Assembly (NCBI GenBank): GCA_029964075.1
Contig: CM057142.1
Location: 3,797,770-3,861,769 of the forward strand
From: Patiria pectinifera
Lineage: Eukaryota; Echinodermata; Asteroidea; Valvatida; Asterinidae
Direction: 5' to 3'
DNA length: 64,000 nucleotides
Shown here one piece after another: positions 55,301-64,000 of this stretch (position 1 is the first letter of the stretch; each line of letters begins with the position of its first letter). The notes below the pieces were generated by a model. The model was not told the DNA's origin and did not search any database. It worked only from the letters and a program-made list of their open reading frames with translations. Made by a program: the position numbers and the translations under genes.

Positions 55301-58300
55301 CGCTGACATTTAGGTTTGTGATTCGCGCAAGTGTTGACACGACACACGCGCGTGCGCGGTTGTTACTATTCATCGGTTCAGTGCGTGACATTGCGTAGCT
55401 ACAATTGGCTGAATGAGAATGTGTTCCGGATGCTGATTTCGGGCTCAATCTAAAATATGACGCGGCAATTTTTGAATTAAAATCGGGATCCTAGAATATT
55501 GTTTGCTCAAAATATACACAATTCACCGAGCTAAAACTTCATCAGGTTAGTTGTAAAGCACCTGTCTTTAGATTTTGAGCACTCTTGCTGCTTCAAACGA
55601 AACAAATGCACAAATGACAAATGACTACTCTACCTTTAAATAAAACTTGAAGGCAGATTGCATAAATACAATTTAAAAACTTTGCTTAAAATTTGGGAAA
55701 ATTTGTAATCCCTGAATGTTTGAACATGTACACCACATCACATTGACGTACATTTATACTGCCAAGTCAACAAGGGTGTTTTAAGCTGATCAGTGAGCTC
55801 CCCATCACAATATGAAGTTTTTGTTGTCCATGGATAAGTCCAAAGGGTCTGATCCGTTTTTTTGGGTGTGTGTTGACCAGGAACCATCCCGGAAAACCCG
55901 CCGGTGATCATAGACACTGAGACGGAGGTGGAAGCTCCGTTCAGTCTCCTTAGTTGGATCGACAAACATCAGGAGGAGATCCAGGAGAAAGGGTTCAAGA
56001 AGCTTTTCGGAGACAAGTATCAGTTTGAGGTGTGGTGCTTTTCACGTAACGATTGTATTTGTTGACCCATTCTACAAGCCTGAATCCAATAATCCATACT
56101 TTTTTAGCAGTGATTTTATACATACTGTGCACAAGTACCCCCTCAATGGTTGGTTCAAATGCGTGTGTGCTACTGTCGCCATGTGTGTAAAGCCGGCCTC
56201 GGGCTGACATGCGATTTTCTTGCACCATGACGGAACCATCGGCATCAAGCAGAAAAGTAATGCTGAAGTCCCAAAACTGAGAAATTGTGTGATTCTCGTG
56301 GAACAAGTGGCATCTTGACACAAAATAATCGCAACCGTGCTTATGTCACCCATGGCGCAATGACGATTCCATAGACAGTCATGTAATTTCTTTAATAGTA
56401 AAAGCATGTTGATAACAATAAAAACGACCTTCCATGGCCACACACGTTCATTCTGCCATTTTTGCCGCACGCTGATTGCCTACATGACTGCCATAGATTC
56501 CTGTCTGTCAGGAACACGTCATAGAAGTTAAAATTGTTCTACTCTTGCGACTGTTGACTTATTTTTAAAACTGACTGATGCCGATCGTCTCAATATCGTC
56601 GCAGTTGCACTCGGGTCGCAACAAATCGCCATCTAATTTGTACCCGATGGTCGAAGCCCAGGCGCAGCTTGATCCTGAAAAGTCAGTCGCCGACTGTTCT
56701 GTGCTGTCGTAAGGTCAACCTGAGGGCGGCTTAAGGCCGCATCCAAGATACTTGGCTAAGCTGAAAGAACACCGGGTCTATGGCAAGTGGCTACGGCTGC
56801 GGCTGCTTCCATAGACGCGTGTGTCATTTCAAGCTGTAGCCAAGTAATTTGGACGAAGCCTAAGTCTAAAACTAACACGGGACCTGATATCACTCAGTGA
56901 ATTGTCACTGATGTGATATTCATTGAATGTGGCGCCAGTCTTGTTTTGACACTTTGGCTCAATATCTGATGGCTTTATTCACTTTTGGAAATATGTAAAG
57001 GCAAGGCAAGTTTTCCCTGTAGATTAAAACATTTTGTGCATTTAGTGGGGCCTAGACCGTTGAAATATGCATTTTGTTCTGGAACAAAAATTCTCAGGAC
57101 AAAAGTGTAACTGGGAGATTATTTCCAAACAAATATGCTCGGAGGGGGAGGAACCGTGCAACCAGAATGGGAAAGGGTGGGGGCAAGGGGAACCAGGGAT
57201 ATGGGCAAGGGGAACCAGGGAGGTGGGCAAGGGGAACCAGGGAGGGGGCAAGGGGAACCTGGCAAATCAGGGAGGGGGGTGGGGGGAAGGGGATTTGACT
57301 GGAAAGACTGACTGCACTCCAATATAATGCGTACCATATCTTTGCTTCCCCGTTAACAATACATATGAATATATGTTTTGTTTTGAATTTCAAAGTGTGA
57401 TACAGTTGAAGAAGGATTCATTTTTGCTGTTATTTTATTTGCCAGGTTGCTGTGTATGGCCCTGGGGATCATGTCGGAGGCAGTGAAGCGGCTGAGACCT
57501 GGACTTGGCAATTGGTAAGTGTCTGCTAAAAATGTGGTCCTTCCAGCTTATAGCCCAATTTTACGCCTCGGTAAACCACACAAGTCTTTGCTCATCATCA
57601 CCATTTAACACTAGCGCCTAAGTTCTGTGCTAACCCTGTAACTACAGAATCCTCAGCTATGGGATGTAAACATGGAATCCTCAGTTATGGGATGTACGTA
57701 CCTAGCTCACCTGTGAAATGCGTTACACGATAGCAATGTTGTAGTACTTGAAATCGTACTCGAGTACATTTTTGTGTACTCGCACTCGTACTCATGAGAA
57801 TGTACTCGTACTAATACTCGCAAAAAAACCCCCACCTGTACTCGTACTCATGACAAAGTACTTGTACTCGTTCTCCTGCATATGTTCTCCCACAAGAATT
57901 TAAGAAAAAATTAAGGGGTGGAAAAGAACCAATTTTTTACTGTTTGGGAGGCTTCTGCATGTGTAATGCCAAGTTTGACAGCAAAAACCCATGACAACAC
58001 ATGTGCCTCTTGAAATTTGCTCCGACTTGTAGAAAGTACTTGTTCTCTTGGAACAAAATTGCCTTGTACTCATACTCGTACTCCTACTTCTTGTAGCTGC
58101 ACATACTTGTTGCTGTTCCAGGCTATCAATTTCTTAACAACTTTGGCTGTGCAGTGATACAATTTCCGTGCAAAGTGGTCATTAGAGCATGCTAACTAAC
58201 ACGATTGTACCATGTGCGGTAATCCGTTTTCAACGTCTTTTTACTGCAGAAAGGGACGTCTGAGATCACTGTTGGAGACGAGAAGGTCAAAAAGATTGAG

Positions 58301-58940
58301 CTGACTGAGCGACAGTGCATGCTGATTCCCCAGGACACCAAGTGAGTAAAGAAGGCCAAAAAAAATTTGGTTGTTAGGCCGCGTCCCAATCTTGTGTCTA
58401 GAGCTAGGTCTAGGTCTTCGCTGGTTGCAAATCCGTGGGAACATGCTGGTAATAGACACAGCCGTATCTCTTGAAGTCCGTTGCGGACACGGCGGCCTTA
58501 ACAACATTTCTGTATTGAGAACTTTCAAGTAAACCTCCGGTTTACTTTTGAAGATTTGAAACAAGACCAGTAATGCCAACTCTTCCTGCAGTTTTAGGAT
58601 TTCCTGCCCGTTTAAATTGCGGATAACACTTAAAGCTGTTTGACCAACCCAGGCTCCATTAAAGAAAAAAAACTATTCTACTTTGTTTAGAGTCAAGTTG
58701 ATTTATTCCAAAAGATTAAAAAACAAGTCACAAAGCGGTTATTCTATGCCTCCGCACTTCAGACACGTCAACTTTTACAGTGGGGTTCAACAGCATTTGA
58801 CGATGAAGAAGTATAAAAATGTCTTCCCCGTTTAACTTTGTGTCTTTCTTGGAAGGTACACTGCCAAGCAAGGAAAGGACTCCCTGCGTCTGTCGTGCTT
58901 CCAAGACCCGCGGAAGAAGACACCAGCCAAAAAAGACTGA
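46216..58940 (+). CDS. HAAO: HAAO, 3-hydroxyanthranilate 3,4-dioxygenase (complete, 9 coding exons)
   Basis: This cytosolic Fe(II) cupin enzyme opens 3-hydroxyanthranilate with O2 to 2-amino-3-carboxymuconate semialdehyde, the precursor of quinolinate and NAD. Exons 46216-46307, 50235-50316, 51720-51803, 53227-53333, 54510-54643, 55881-56029, 57446-57514, 58250-58341 and 58856-58940 join in phase to 297 residues (human 286). Iron ligands are His52 and Glu58 in DYHIEEGEE and His96 in RIPHSPQR. The substrate residues Arg48, Arg100 and Glu110 are also present, matching human Arg43, Arg95 and Glu105. The start ATG is the only one giving the family N-terminus ([16 protein letters not shown]). A Lys-rich tail ([10 protein letters not shown]) replaces the vertebrate end. 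There is no signal peptide. Confidence 0.96.
46675..47795. mobile_element. 1,121-bp transposon with about 425-bp inverted arms and 7-bp target duplication
   Basis: Arms 46675-47097 and 47370-47795 are near-perfect inverses starting CTAGCTCTACTGAGTGGA(A/G)C. TAGAAAT is repeated directly at 46668-46674 and 47796-47802. The loop of about 270 bp has no family signature. It lies in HAAO intron 1. The class is not assignable from the ends alone. The open frames across the arms are incidental. Confidence 0.82.
47986..48354. mobile_element. TAA-flanked MITE, 369 bp, in HAAO intron 1
   Basis: The left end GGCGAAGTAAAAAAAC with inner AAGTTTCTCGTCC is mirrored by GGACAAGAAACTAA..TTATTCGGCC. TAA stands at both borders (47983-47985, 48355-48357), a Harbinger-like TWA duplication. 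Confidence 0.6.
48790..49125 (-). pseudogene. Decayed LTR-retrotransposon Gag fragment
   Basis: The minus strand encodes a Gag-like stretch ([20 protein letters not shown]). The similarity resumes in another reading frame, so at least one frameshift breaks it. No protease, reverse transcriptase or LTR was recognised nearby. It is best explained as a Ty3/gypsy-type remnant in HAAO intron 1, antisense to the gene. Confidence 0.5.
49767..50109. mobile_element. Harbinger-like MITE, about 340-bp family, inverted copy
   Basis: GGCCAAAAAAAATTC and TGTCTGGTATGGAGCTTGCC at the left match the right end of the 4,035 element. The right end is a long G run plus GGGCCC before TAA. The left flank is TCA, so the duplication is imperfect. 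It ends about 125 bp before HAAO exon 2. Confidence 0.6.
50235..50316 (+). CDS. HAAO: HAAO exon 2
   Basis: Acceptor CTATTGTAG, donor GAG|GTAAAT. Encodes [20 protein letters not shown] and HIEEGEE, carrying two iron ligands and the substrate-binding Arg. Confidence 0.96.
50880..51040. repeat. Dispersed repeat shared with 53,755-53,890
   Basis: TTCCCTTTGTCCCTAT, CCCATAGACT..GCACACAAACT and AGGACCGTT(T/C)(T/C)CAACAAAAGA occur in the same order in both places, about 75% alike by eye. Confidence 0.55.
51720..51803 (+). CDS. HAAO: HAAO exon 3
   Basis: Acceptor CATTTACAG, donor GAG|GTGAGT; 28 codons, [20 protein letters not shown] then DIHIKEGE. Confidence 0.95.
51931..52627. mobile_element. 697-bp MITE with internal 120-bp hairpin arms, HAAO intron 3
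   Basis: Ends CGTCACCGACACCACGAACT and inverse, flanked by ATGT (51927-51930, 52628-52631). The motif GTCAGTTCGTG occurs six times in all, three in each orientation. Between about 52,155 and 52,405 two arms of roughly 120 bp (TCAGTTCGTGAAAAC, GAGAGTGCGCGCATGCAATA and inverses) form a large imperfect hairpin. Confidence 0.75.
53227..53333 (+). CDS. HAAO: HAAO exon 4
   Basis: Acceptor ATTCTTGCAG, donor AG|GTAACA. Encodes [20 protein letters not shown] then [15 protein letters not shown], with the third iron ligand. Confidence 0.96.
53545..53700. repeat. Dispersed intronic repeat with GACAGAC tandem motif
   Basis: GACGACGTTTCGGCAATTTA begins a block ending in GCGACAGACGGTACGCGACAG. It looks like a dispersed repeat fragment; family unknown. 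Confidence 0.35.
54510..54643 (+). CDS. HAAO: HAAO exon 5
   Basis: Acceptor GTGTGTCAG, donor CCAG|GTGCGT. Encodes [20 protein letters not shown] then [20 protein letters not shown]. Confidence 0.96.
55065..55235. repeat. Dispersed repeat, copy 2
   Basis: The same ordered blocks as 14,990-15,177 (ATCATTTGCAGCTATCCAAA to GGCATGCTGTCATTTTGAAG). HAAO intron 5. Confidence 0.6.
55261..55350 (+). repeat. 46-bp tandem duplication
   Basis: CATTTAGGTTTGTGATTCGC at 55261 is repeated at 55307 with the same continuation (GCAAGTGTTGACACGACACA). Confidence 0.9.
55881..56029 (+). CDS. HAAO: HAAO exon 6
   Basis: Acceptor GTTGACCAG, donor GAG|GTGTGG. Encodes [20 protein letters not shown] then [14 protein letters not shown] and LFGDKYQFE. 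Confidence 0.92.
56735..56860. mobile_element. Harbinger-like MITE, 126 bp, HAAO intron 6
   Basis: GGCCGCATCCAAGATACTTGG at the left faces CCAAGTAATTTGGACGAAGCC at the right. TAA flanks both ends (56732-56734, 56861-56863). Same family as 58,377-58,497. Confidence 0.65.
57165..57295 (+). repeat. G-rich 22-bp minisatellite, four main copies
   Basis: GGGCAAGGGGAACCAGGGA recurs at about 57181, 57203, 57225 and 57248, followed by more G runs. Four or more G-tracts lie close together on the HAAO sense strand, a G-quadruplex-prone pattern in intron 6. Confidence 0.85.
57446..57514 (+). CDS. HAAO: HAAO exon 7
   Basis: Acceptor TTTGCCAG, donor TTG|GTAAGT; 23 codons, [20 protein letters not shown] and WQL, part of the second cupin fold. 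Confidence 0.92.
57734..58110. mobile_element. Probable decayed hAT-like element with GTACTCGTACTC repeats
   Basis: Two blocks of CTCGTACTC-type repeats (57750-57890 and 58060-58095) flank a unique centre, the same plan as the hAT at 15,186. The left end reads CAATGTTGTAGTACTTGA, hAT-like with changes. No matching right end or 8-bp duplication could be confirmed. Confidence 0.4.
58250..58341 (+). CDS. HAAO: HAAO exon 8
   Basis: Acceptor TTACTGCAG, donor [28 protein letters not shown] then [10 protein letters not shown]. Confidence 0.92.
58377..58497. mobile_element. Harbinger-like MITE, 121 bp, just after HAAO exon 8
   Basis: GGCCGCGTCC at the left and GGACACGGCGGCC at the right are inverted; TTA flanks both (58374-58376, 58498-58500). 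It begins 36 bp after the exon 8 donor. Confidence 0.72.
58856..58940 (+). CDS. HAAO: HAAO exon 9 (terminal)
   Basis: Acceptor [29 protein letters not shown] then KTPAKKD and TGA at 58938-58940. Confidence 0.92.
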
Positions 58941-59545
58941 AGAATAGGTCATCTTTTTAATGAACATTGCTGCGGCTACCAGAAGTAAATAGTCAAAGGT
59001 AGATTTTGCCGGTCACTTGCTAGAGGTCTACTTTTAAAAACAGTATATTTTATTGTCAGATAAACGACAAGGGGAAACTGATTAGGTGTTCCTTTAACTT
59101 TTTTGCAACCATAGCAGCTAAAATCGACAATTACCAAAATGTCCGCCACAGCCATTGACGGCCAGCATTTAGTTTTAACTAATTTTGACAACACTTGAAA
59201 ATGGTGAAGGTTTTTAAATCTGATCAACGAGTTGAGGTGTAGAGCTTAAAAATAGAAAGGATACCAGATTATTGTTGTTAATCTGAATTATATTTTTTTT
59301 ACTTTCAAAAGGGCATATAATTTGCCTTATTTTTGAAAATGATCTGGTTGTACAGCATCTTATATTCAGAAAGAATGTCACTGTATGGTCAATCAACTGG
59401 AAAAAAAAAGCAAAAAGAAAGGAGCAAAAAACCGTTAAAAAAAATTTCAACACTGAGAACAGAGTTGCAGATTGGTTGTGTTGTTCTGAATAGGAAAAAC
59501 AAGTTACTACTGCATCTAGACTGAAATAAAGATTTTCATATTTTC
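58941..59545 (+). other. HAAO: HAAO 3' UTR with AATAAA at 59525-59530
   Basis: CTGAAATAAAGATTTTCAT is followed by a T/GT-rich stretch (TTGCTTTTTTGTTTTG), a good cleavage and polyadenylation context about 600 bp after the stop. The UTR is AT-rich and contains no obvious transposon. Confidence 0.6.
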
Positions 59546-60900
59546 GTTGCTTTTTTGTTTTGTTTTAAAAAATCTGCTTTTGGAGTTTGAAATTTTAAGT
59601 TACATTTTTAGATTTTCAGCTGAATTATATAATACTGAAATGCGTTTGCTTTGCTAATATATTGCGTGTTATTAAAAGTCAAAGCTTTTAAAAATCATGG
59701 TTTCTAATTTTATATTGGATGTCATGTGTAGTTGCGCTGATCAGGTATGCAACTTCCCTCGGATCAGCTGAATTCCTCGTGTTTTTGTTATGCTTTTCTA
59801 AAATAAAAAAAACACTGTATAAAGTCTTTTACTTCCGAGGTGCATGCCTGGTGGATGCATTTTGCATGGGATAGGATCCTGCAATTGCTTATTTTTAATA
59901 CTAGCATACTGTATTCATACTATGTTCATGCTAGCTTTAAATGTTAATTGGTATATGTGCTAGACTACAATCATGAATTGTAGATAAAAATTGAAGGTTT
60001 GCACGATGAGCAATAAGTGTAAATTTGCTGTGACATGATGTGATGGCAAATCTCTGGTGTGAGCTTGTGTGGTTCTAAGACGAATTTGAGGAAACGCAAC
60101 ATCTTGGACAGTACGCTTTGCCTGTCTTCAGGAGACTGAGCAACAAAACGATTTATTCAATACCTCAATAAATCTCAGTCGTCTGATTGGTGGGTCGTTT
60201 ATCACATGTCATTGAATTATTCGTCCCAATGCACGGCGTGGCCTCACCACAAAAACAGAACTTCTATTCCGCTATAAGTCGAACTTGCATTGCACGGTGC
60301 AGCCATAACGTGCGTTGGGAGCAAAAGTATGTCATTTCAGGCAGAAAGCTCAATTTTATAGCTATTTCAGCACAAAAAGTTGCCAGAATATTGAGATTTT
60401 GCCGTCATAAATTCTCTTTTCTTTGGTGATTTGTTGTGTCAGCACATGGCATGCAGTAAGCCAAGTTAGCAACATTTTTTCACAAATGTTTTCAATGAGC
60501 AAATTTTGGAGTTCACAATTTGAACAGAAAACCCGTAAACTGAACAATGTCTTCCTGAAATGACATCACAGCAACAGCGCCCTCTGTTGTCCACAAAATC
60601 ATGGACAATTTTAATTAAGTGCACTTTTGAATAAAATTTACCCAAAAGGGATGCCAAATAGTTTTCATACATTTAAGAAGAGTAGAAAGTTGCACAAACT
60701 ATGCTCCTAAGAAAAACTTATGCAATGGACCCTTTAATATGAATTGGTCTATTTGCCCAGCATGCGACAGCGTGAATCCCTCAGTCTCCCAAAGGGAGGC
60801 AGAGCATACGTTGAGTTTCCACTATTTCTTTTCAAAACCACACAAACTCATGAAAGATATGTACTCTCCCAATGTCACCACAAATTTAACACTTATTCAT
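59546..60900. other. Intergenic AT-rich DNA downstream of HAAO
   Basis: No exon or RNA gene recognised. GCGCCCTCTGTTG near 60,578 is another instance of the GCGCCCTCT string common in this window. GCAATGGACCCTTTAAT near 60,722 resembles 51,190 and may mark a MITE end. Confidence 0.45.
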
Positions 60901-60904
60901 AATT

Positions 60905-61245
60905 GTTAGTACCGCAGATAGGTGGTGGGATTGTGCCTTTGATGATACAAGCATGGCATTTGGCACACAGTCAGAGTATGTCATGAGAAAGATCTTTGGC
61001 TATAGGGCCATCGCAGATTTGTCCTTTGAAAAAATATCGGTAGAATAACAAGCAGTGGTAGCCATGTTGAACATTTTGAAAATTGCTTGTTATTCTACAT
61101 ATATTTTTTCAAAGGACAAATCTGCGATGAACCTATAGCCAAATATTTTTCTTAAGACATACTCTGACTGTGTGCCAATTAAATGCGATGCTTGTATCAT
61201 CAAAGGCACAATTCCCCCAAACATTTCCCTTATCTGCCCTACTTG
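60905..61245. repeat. Palindromic MITE copy B (uninterrupted)
   Basis: The arms TTTGGCTATAGGGCCATCGC..GTAGAATAACAAGCA and TTGCTTGTTATTCTAC..AACCTATAGCCAAA face each other. It continues with CTTGTATCATCAAAGGCAC, where copy A carries the Helitron at 45,112. Confidence 0.65.
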
Positions 61246-62792
61246 TGTGGGTCTGTTGGTGTTTTACACTATTTTATGTGCTTTATGTTATTTTATGTGC
61301 TAACTGTTGCTCTGGTGAAAAAAAACTCTTTATATAAAATTCCTGGCTTAATAGCAGCAGTATAAAAACAATTGCAACAAAACCAGAAATAGAAAGTAGT
61401 TGATAAGCCAAAATTATTTGTGGTAAAAGCTGGTGAGAAGCTTGTAGGAAAAAAAGGAAAGTTGCCATTGGAAGAAGCAAAAGGTTTAAGTGCTGACGCT
61501 GTCAGAAGTGCCACTTGAGTGTTTTCTTTTGAAAATGACAAAGATGGAAGTGTTTTTGCCAGAAAGTTGGCACGCGTCCTCACATTATTCGTACTTTGAA
61601 AGTATTTTCATTAGTATCGTAGGCAAAGGTAACGTGTAATTGTAAAGGATAAGAAAATGGATCCAAAAGTGTGTTAAAGTTTACTAGTTTTCAGGGTAAA
61701 AACCAGGTAGTAGTGTAATATAATATATACAAATGCACATTAATACTATCATGTTATGATCTTTTATATAATCCTTGAATGCGTAATCGTTTTCAAAATA
61801 AAGTACAGAGCATCTTTGCATTTGAATCACCCGTTTTCAGTTTATATACCAGCCCCTTGAACGTCTTAATCCTGTAGGGGGGGGGGGGGGGGGGGGGGTA
61901 ATCACAGATTGAAGAGATGAAACTTTGTATATGTGTTGCAGATATATCTTTCCAACAGTTCATTCCTGGGTTTAGACATTACTGCTAAGTTTTGATTTGG
62001 TTTACTTCAAATACCAATCAATTAAGATTTGAAAGGCAATTATGTATTAAATAGTGACAGTTTATTCCTACAAACACCATTTTTAATTCAAATCATTTAT
62101 CGCAACCTCTTGATTGCATATTCACTATAGAAGTATTTCCACAAGGGTTTACACAAGGGTTCCATCCTCGTCCCCCCTCCCCCCCCAAAAGGAAACAAAC
62201 ATTTTTTTTGTTATCCAATATTCTTGCCAAATGATACTTCACATTTCCTTTCCCAACAAATAAATGGATGGTTATTTTCAATTTTCAAGCAAATACTTTG
62301 GCTTTTTGTTTAATTTGAACTTGTACAAAACTTCTATGGCATTTTCTTAAACTCCGGCTTAAGTTCAGCGGCAGCCTTGGGTACGAAACCGGCGTTTGGG
62401 AAACGGCCATGTTTTTTTTCTTCATCCGACGGCTGTTGTAAGGATTCGTATCAAGACTCCGTCTTATCCATAGTAGTTATACGTACGTCCGGCGGCCGGT
62501 CCGATCCGGTAGATGCAAACAGTAAATAGCGCCTATAAAATTAAAAGCACACATTGGCATTCACACGTGAACTACTTCTTGGACGGTATGAGTAGAAATG
62601 TAACGTTGTGTTGTTTACTTTAAGATTACTGGTGAAACTTTCGCACCTGGAGACAGAGAATGAATGAAGCATATGAAAAGACGATCGACGGTAACGTTTT
62701 TGTCTTGCAATTATCATGTTTCTGATGTTTTTATAGCGTGCATTTATGCTTGCCCAAATTTCGGACAATGCATTTGTAATTGTATACGTTCT
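61246..62792. other. Intergenic DNA with a 22-base G homopolymer
   Basis: The homopolymer is at 61877-61898. The rest is AT-rich without recognised genes. A GC-richer patch around 62,340-62,520 holds no convincing exon. Confidence 0.45.
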
Positions 62793-63674
62793 GGTACAAC
62801 TATAGAATGCAGGGCCACTTTACTCTACATCCGCGCCTCCGTACGGCTGCGTGGAGGCGTGGAGCCGCAGTGCCTACCTCCGAAAATCGATCGTGGAGTC
62901 GTGGAGCCGCAGTCGATATCTCCGAGAATTGCGCCCTCTATCGGTGCGCGTCTCTGCGACTCCGCGACTCCGCGCCTCCGCCACTCCAGTGTCCCGCGTC
63001 TCCGCGACTCTGCGACTCCACGACTCCGCGCCTCCGCCACTCCAGACAGTGCCCCGTCGCCCTCCTCCCTTCCTAATTTGCGAGCTCATTTAAAATGGAT
63101 ACGGATGCTTCGTTCTCAAAAAAAATCCGCCGAGAATAGCGCCCTCTATCGGCGCGCGTCTCTGCGACTCCGCGCCTCCGCCACTCCAGTGTCCCGCGTC
63201 TCCGCGACTCTGCGACTCCACGACTCCGCGCCTCCGCCACTCCAGACAGTGCCCCGTCGCCCTCCTCCCTTCCTAATTTGCGAGCCCATTTAAATTGGAT
63301 ACGGATGCTTCGTTCTCAAAAAAATTGCGCCCTCTATCGGCGCGCGTCTCTGCGACTCCGCGCCTCTGCGCCTCCGCCACTCAAGTGCCCCGCGTCTCCG
63401 CGACTCTGCGACTCCACCACTCCGCGCCTCCGCGCACGCCTCCGCCACTCCGCGACTCCGATCCGTACCGTGCCCCCAACACATTTACAAGCACGCCCTC
63501 CCTTCCAATCCTTCGTGAGGAGCTTAGAATTAGAAGACAAGTGCATGCATTCGCTGTACTTATTTTAGCACATTTTGCAGGTTTGCATATCTATTGCTTA
63601 CTCCTATCCATCCACGCCTCCAAGCAAAATAAAAAACCTTGCTCCGGCGTGGCCCTGCATTCTATAGTTGCTCC
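62793..63674. mobile_element. 882-bp element with 8-bp target duplication and internal about 200-bp satellite
   Basis: The terminal inverted repeat is GG(T/A)(A/G)CAACTATAGAATGCAGGGCC. TACGTTCT is repeated directly at 62785-62792 and 63675-63682. Three internal repeats starting GCGCCCTCTATCGG at 62931, 63139 and 63327 are rich in GCGACTCCGCGCCTCCGCCA-type blocks. No transposase; GG ends plus an 8-bp duplication would fit Merlin or hAT-type elements, not resolved. The Arg/Ser/Pro-rich frames are artefacts of the satellite. Confidence 0.8.
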
Positions 63675-64000
63675 TACGTTCTGACTGGGCAAATCGGACC
63701 ACGGAGAATCTGAGAATGTCTTTAATTGGGTGAATTGGCGCACTAGATTGACACTGACATGTAACTGGTGCAACCAATAATAGATGCATAGGCCATGTAG
63801 GCACAGCTAGTATACAATCTTTAAAAAGGCGATCGTGTAGTGTGGGGCCCCTGTTTTGTTTCGATCAAGTTAGATAGAATCAAGAATGTTTTTTTATTCC
63901 TAAAAAATGACATTGCCAACCTAAAGCAGACTTCTCTCAAATTACCCAGTGTTCTCCAACCTGTAAATATAACCTGGTGTTCCGCCAAGCTTGCTGAGGC
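63675..64000. other. Window end: dispersed repeat related to 46,520-46,660
   Basis: From about 63,826, GGCGATCGTG, GGGGCCCCTGTTT and AAAGCAGACTTCTCT parallel 46,522-46,625. The repeat continues past the window. Confidence 0.55.

Noticed and set aside
62664-63684. Arg/Ser/Pro/Ala-rich frames up to 209 codons
   Set aside because: Low-complexity translation of the GC-rich satellite inside the 882-bp element, open on both strands.

Overview
This is animal nuclear DNA. Two spliced genes with canonical GT-AG introns are embedded in very repeat-rich, AT-rich sequence. There are no bacterial-style operons, and most open frames are short and repeat-derived. The two orthologues, a tRNA-derived SINE, many MITEs and Helitron-type repeats suggest a marine invertebrate, most likely a deuterostome (echinoderm, hemichordate or cephalochordate). 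The phylum cannot be fixed from the sequence alone.

Layout. (1) 1-12,063: the 3' part of RAB3GAP2 (+ strand), the non-catalytic subunit of the Rab3 GTPase-activating complex. Fourteen coding exons join in phase to the stop codon; the first exons lie left of the window. Its introns hold several small DNA transposons with visible target-site duplications (TSDs) and a SINE. (2) 12,064-16,962: 3' UTR and intergenic DNA, a non-autonomous hAT element with a perfect 8-bp TSD, then a 500-N assembly gap. (3) 16,963-41,052: about 24 kb of head-to-tail, non-autonomous Helitron-like elements. Nearly every unit ends in a terminal hairpin followed by CTAG|T. The main unit is about 2.87-3.0 kb and is present six times, with chimeric and shorter relatives. 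One unit carries a 979-bp foldback transposon. (4) 41,053-46,215: intergenic DNA with a hAT-like element, a palindromic MITE interrupted by a small Helitron, and the region upstream of HAAO. (5) 46,216-about 59,545: a complete HAAO gene (3-hydroxyanthranilate 3,4-dioxygenase, kynurenine/NAD pathway; 9 coding exons, 297 residues, + strand), with further transposons in its introns. (6) 59,546-64,000: intergenic repeats, including an 882-bp element with an 8-bp TSD.

The two genes are functionally unrelated: one acts in vesicle traffic and autophagy, the other in tryptophan catabolism. They are neighbours on the same strand, separated by the Helitron array. The most interesting material is the array: rolling-circle-type units with exchanged 3' ends, dense pairs of TGACGTCA palindromes at a fixed 11-bp spacing, and one CTCF-like core per unit. 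A second point of interest is a RAB3GAP2 exon where the inverted repeat of an inserted transposon supplies an in-frame alternative splice donor.
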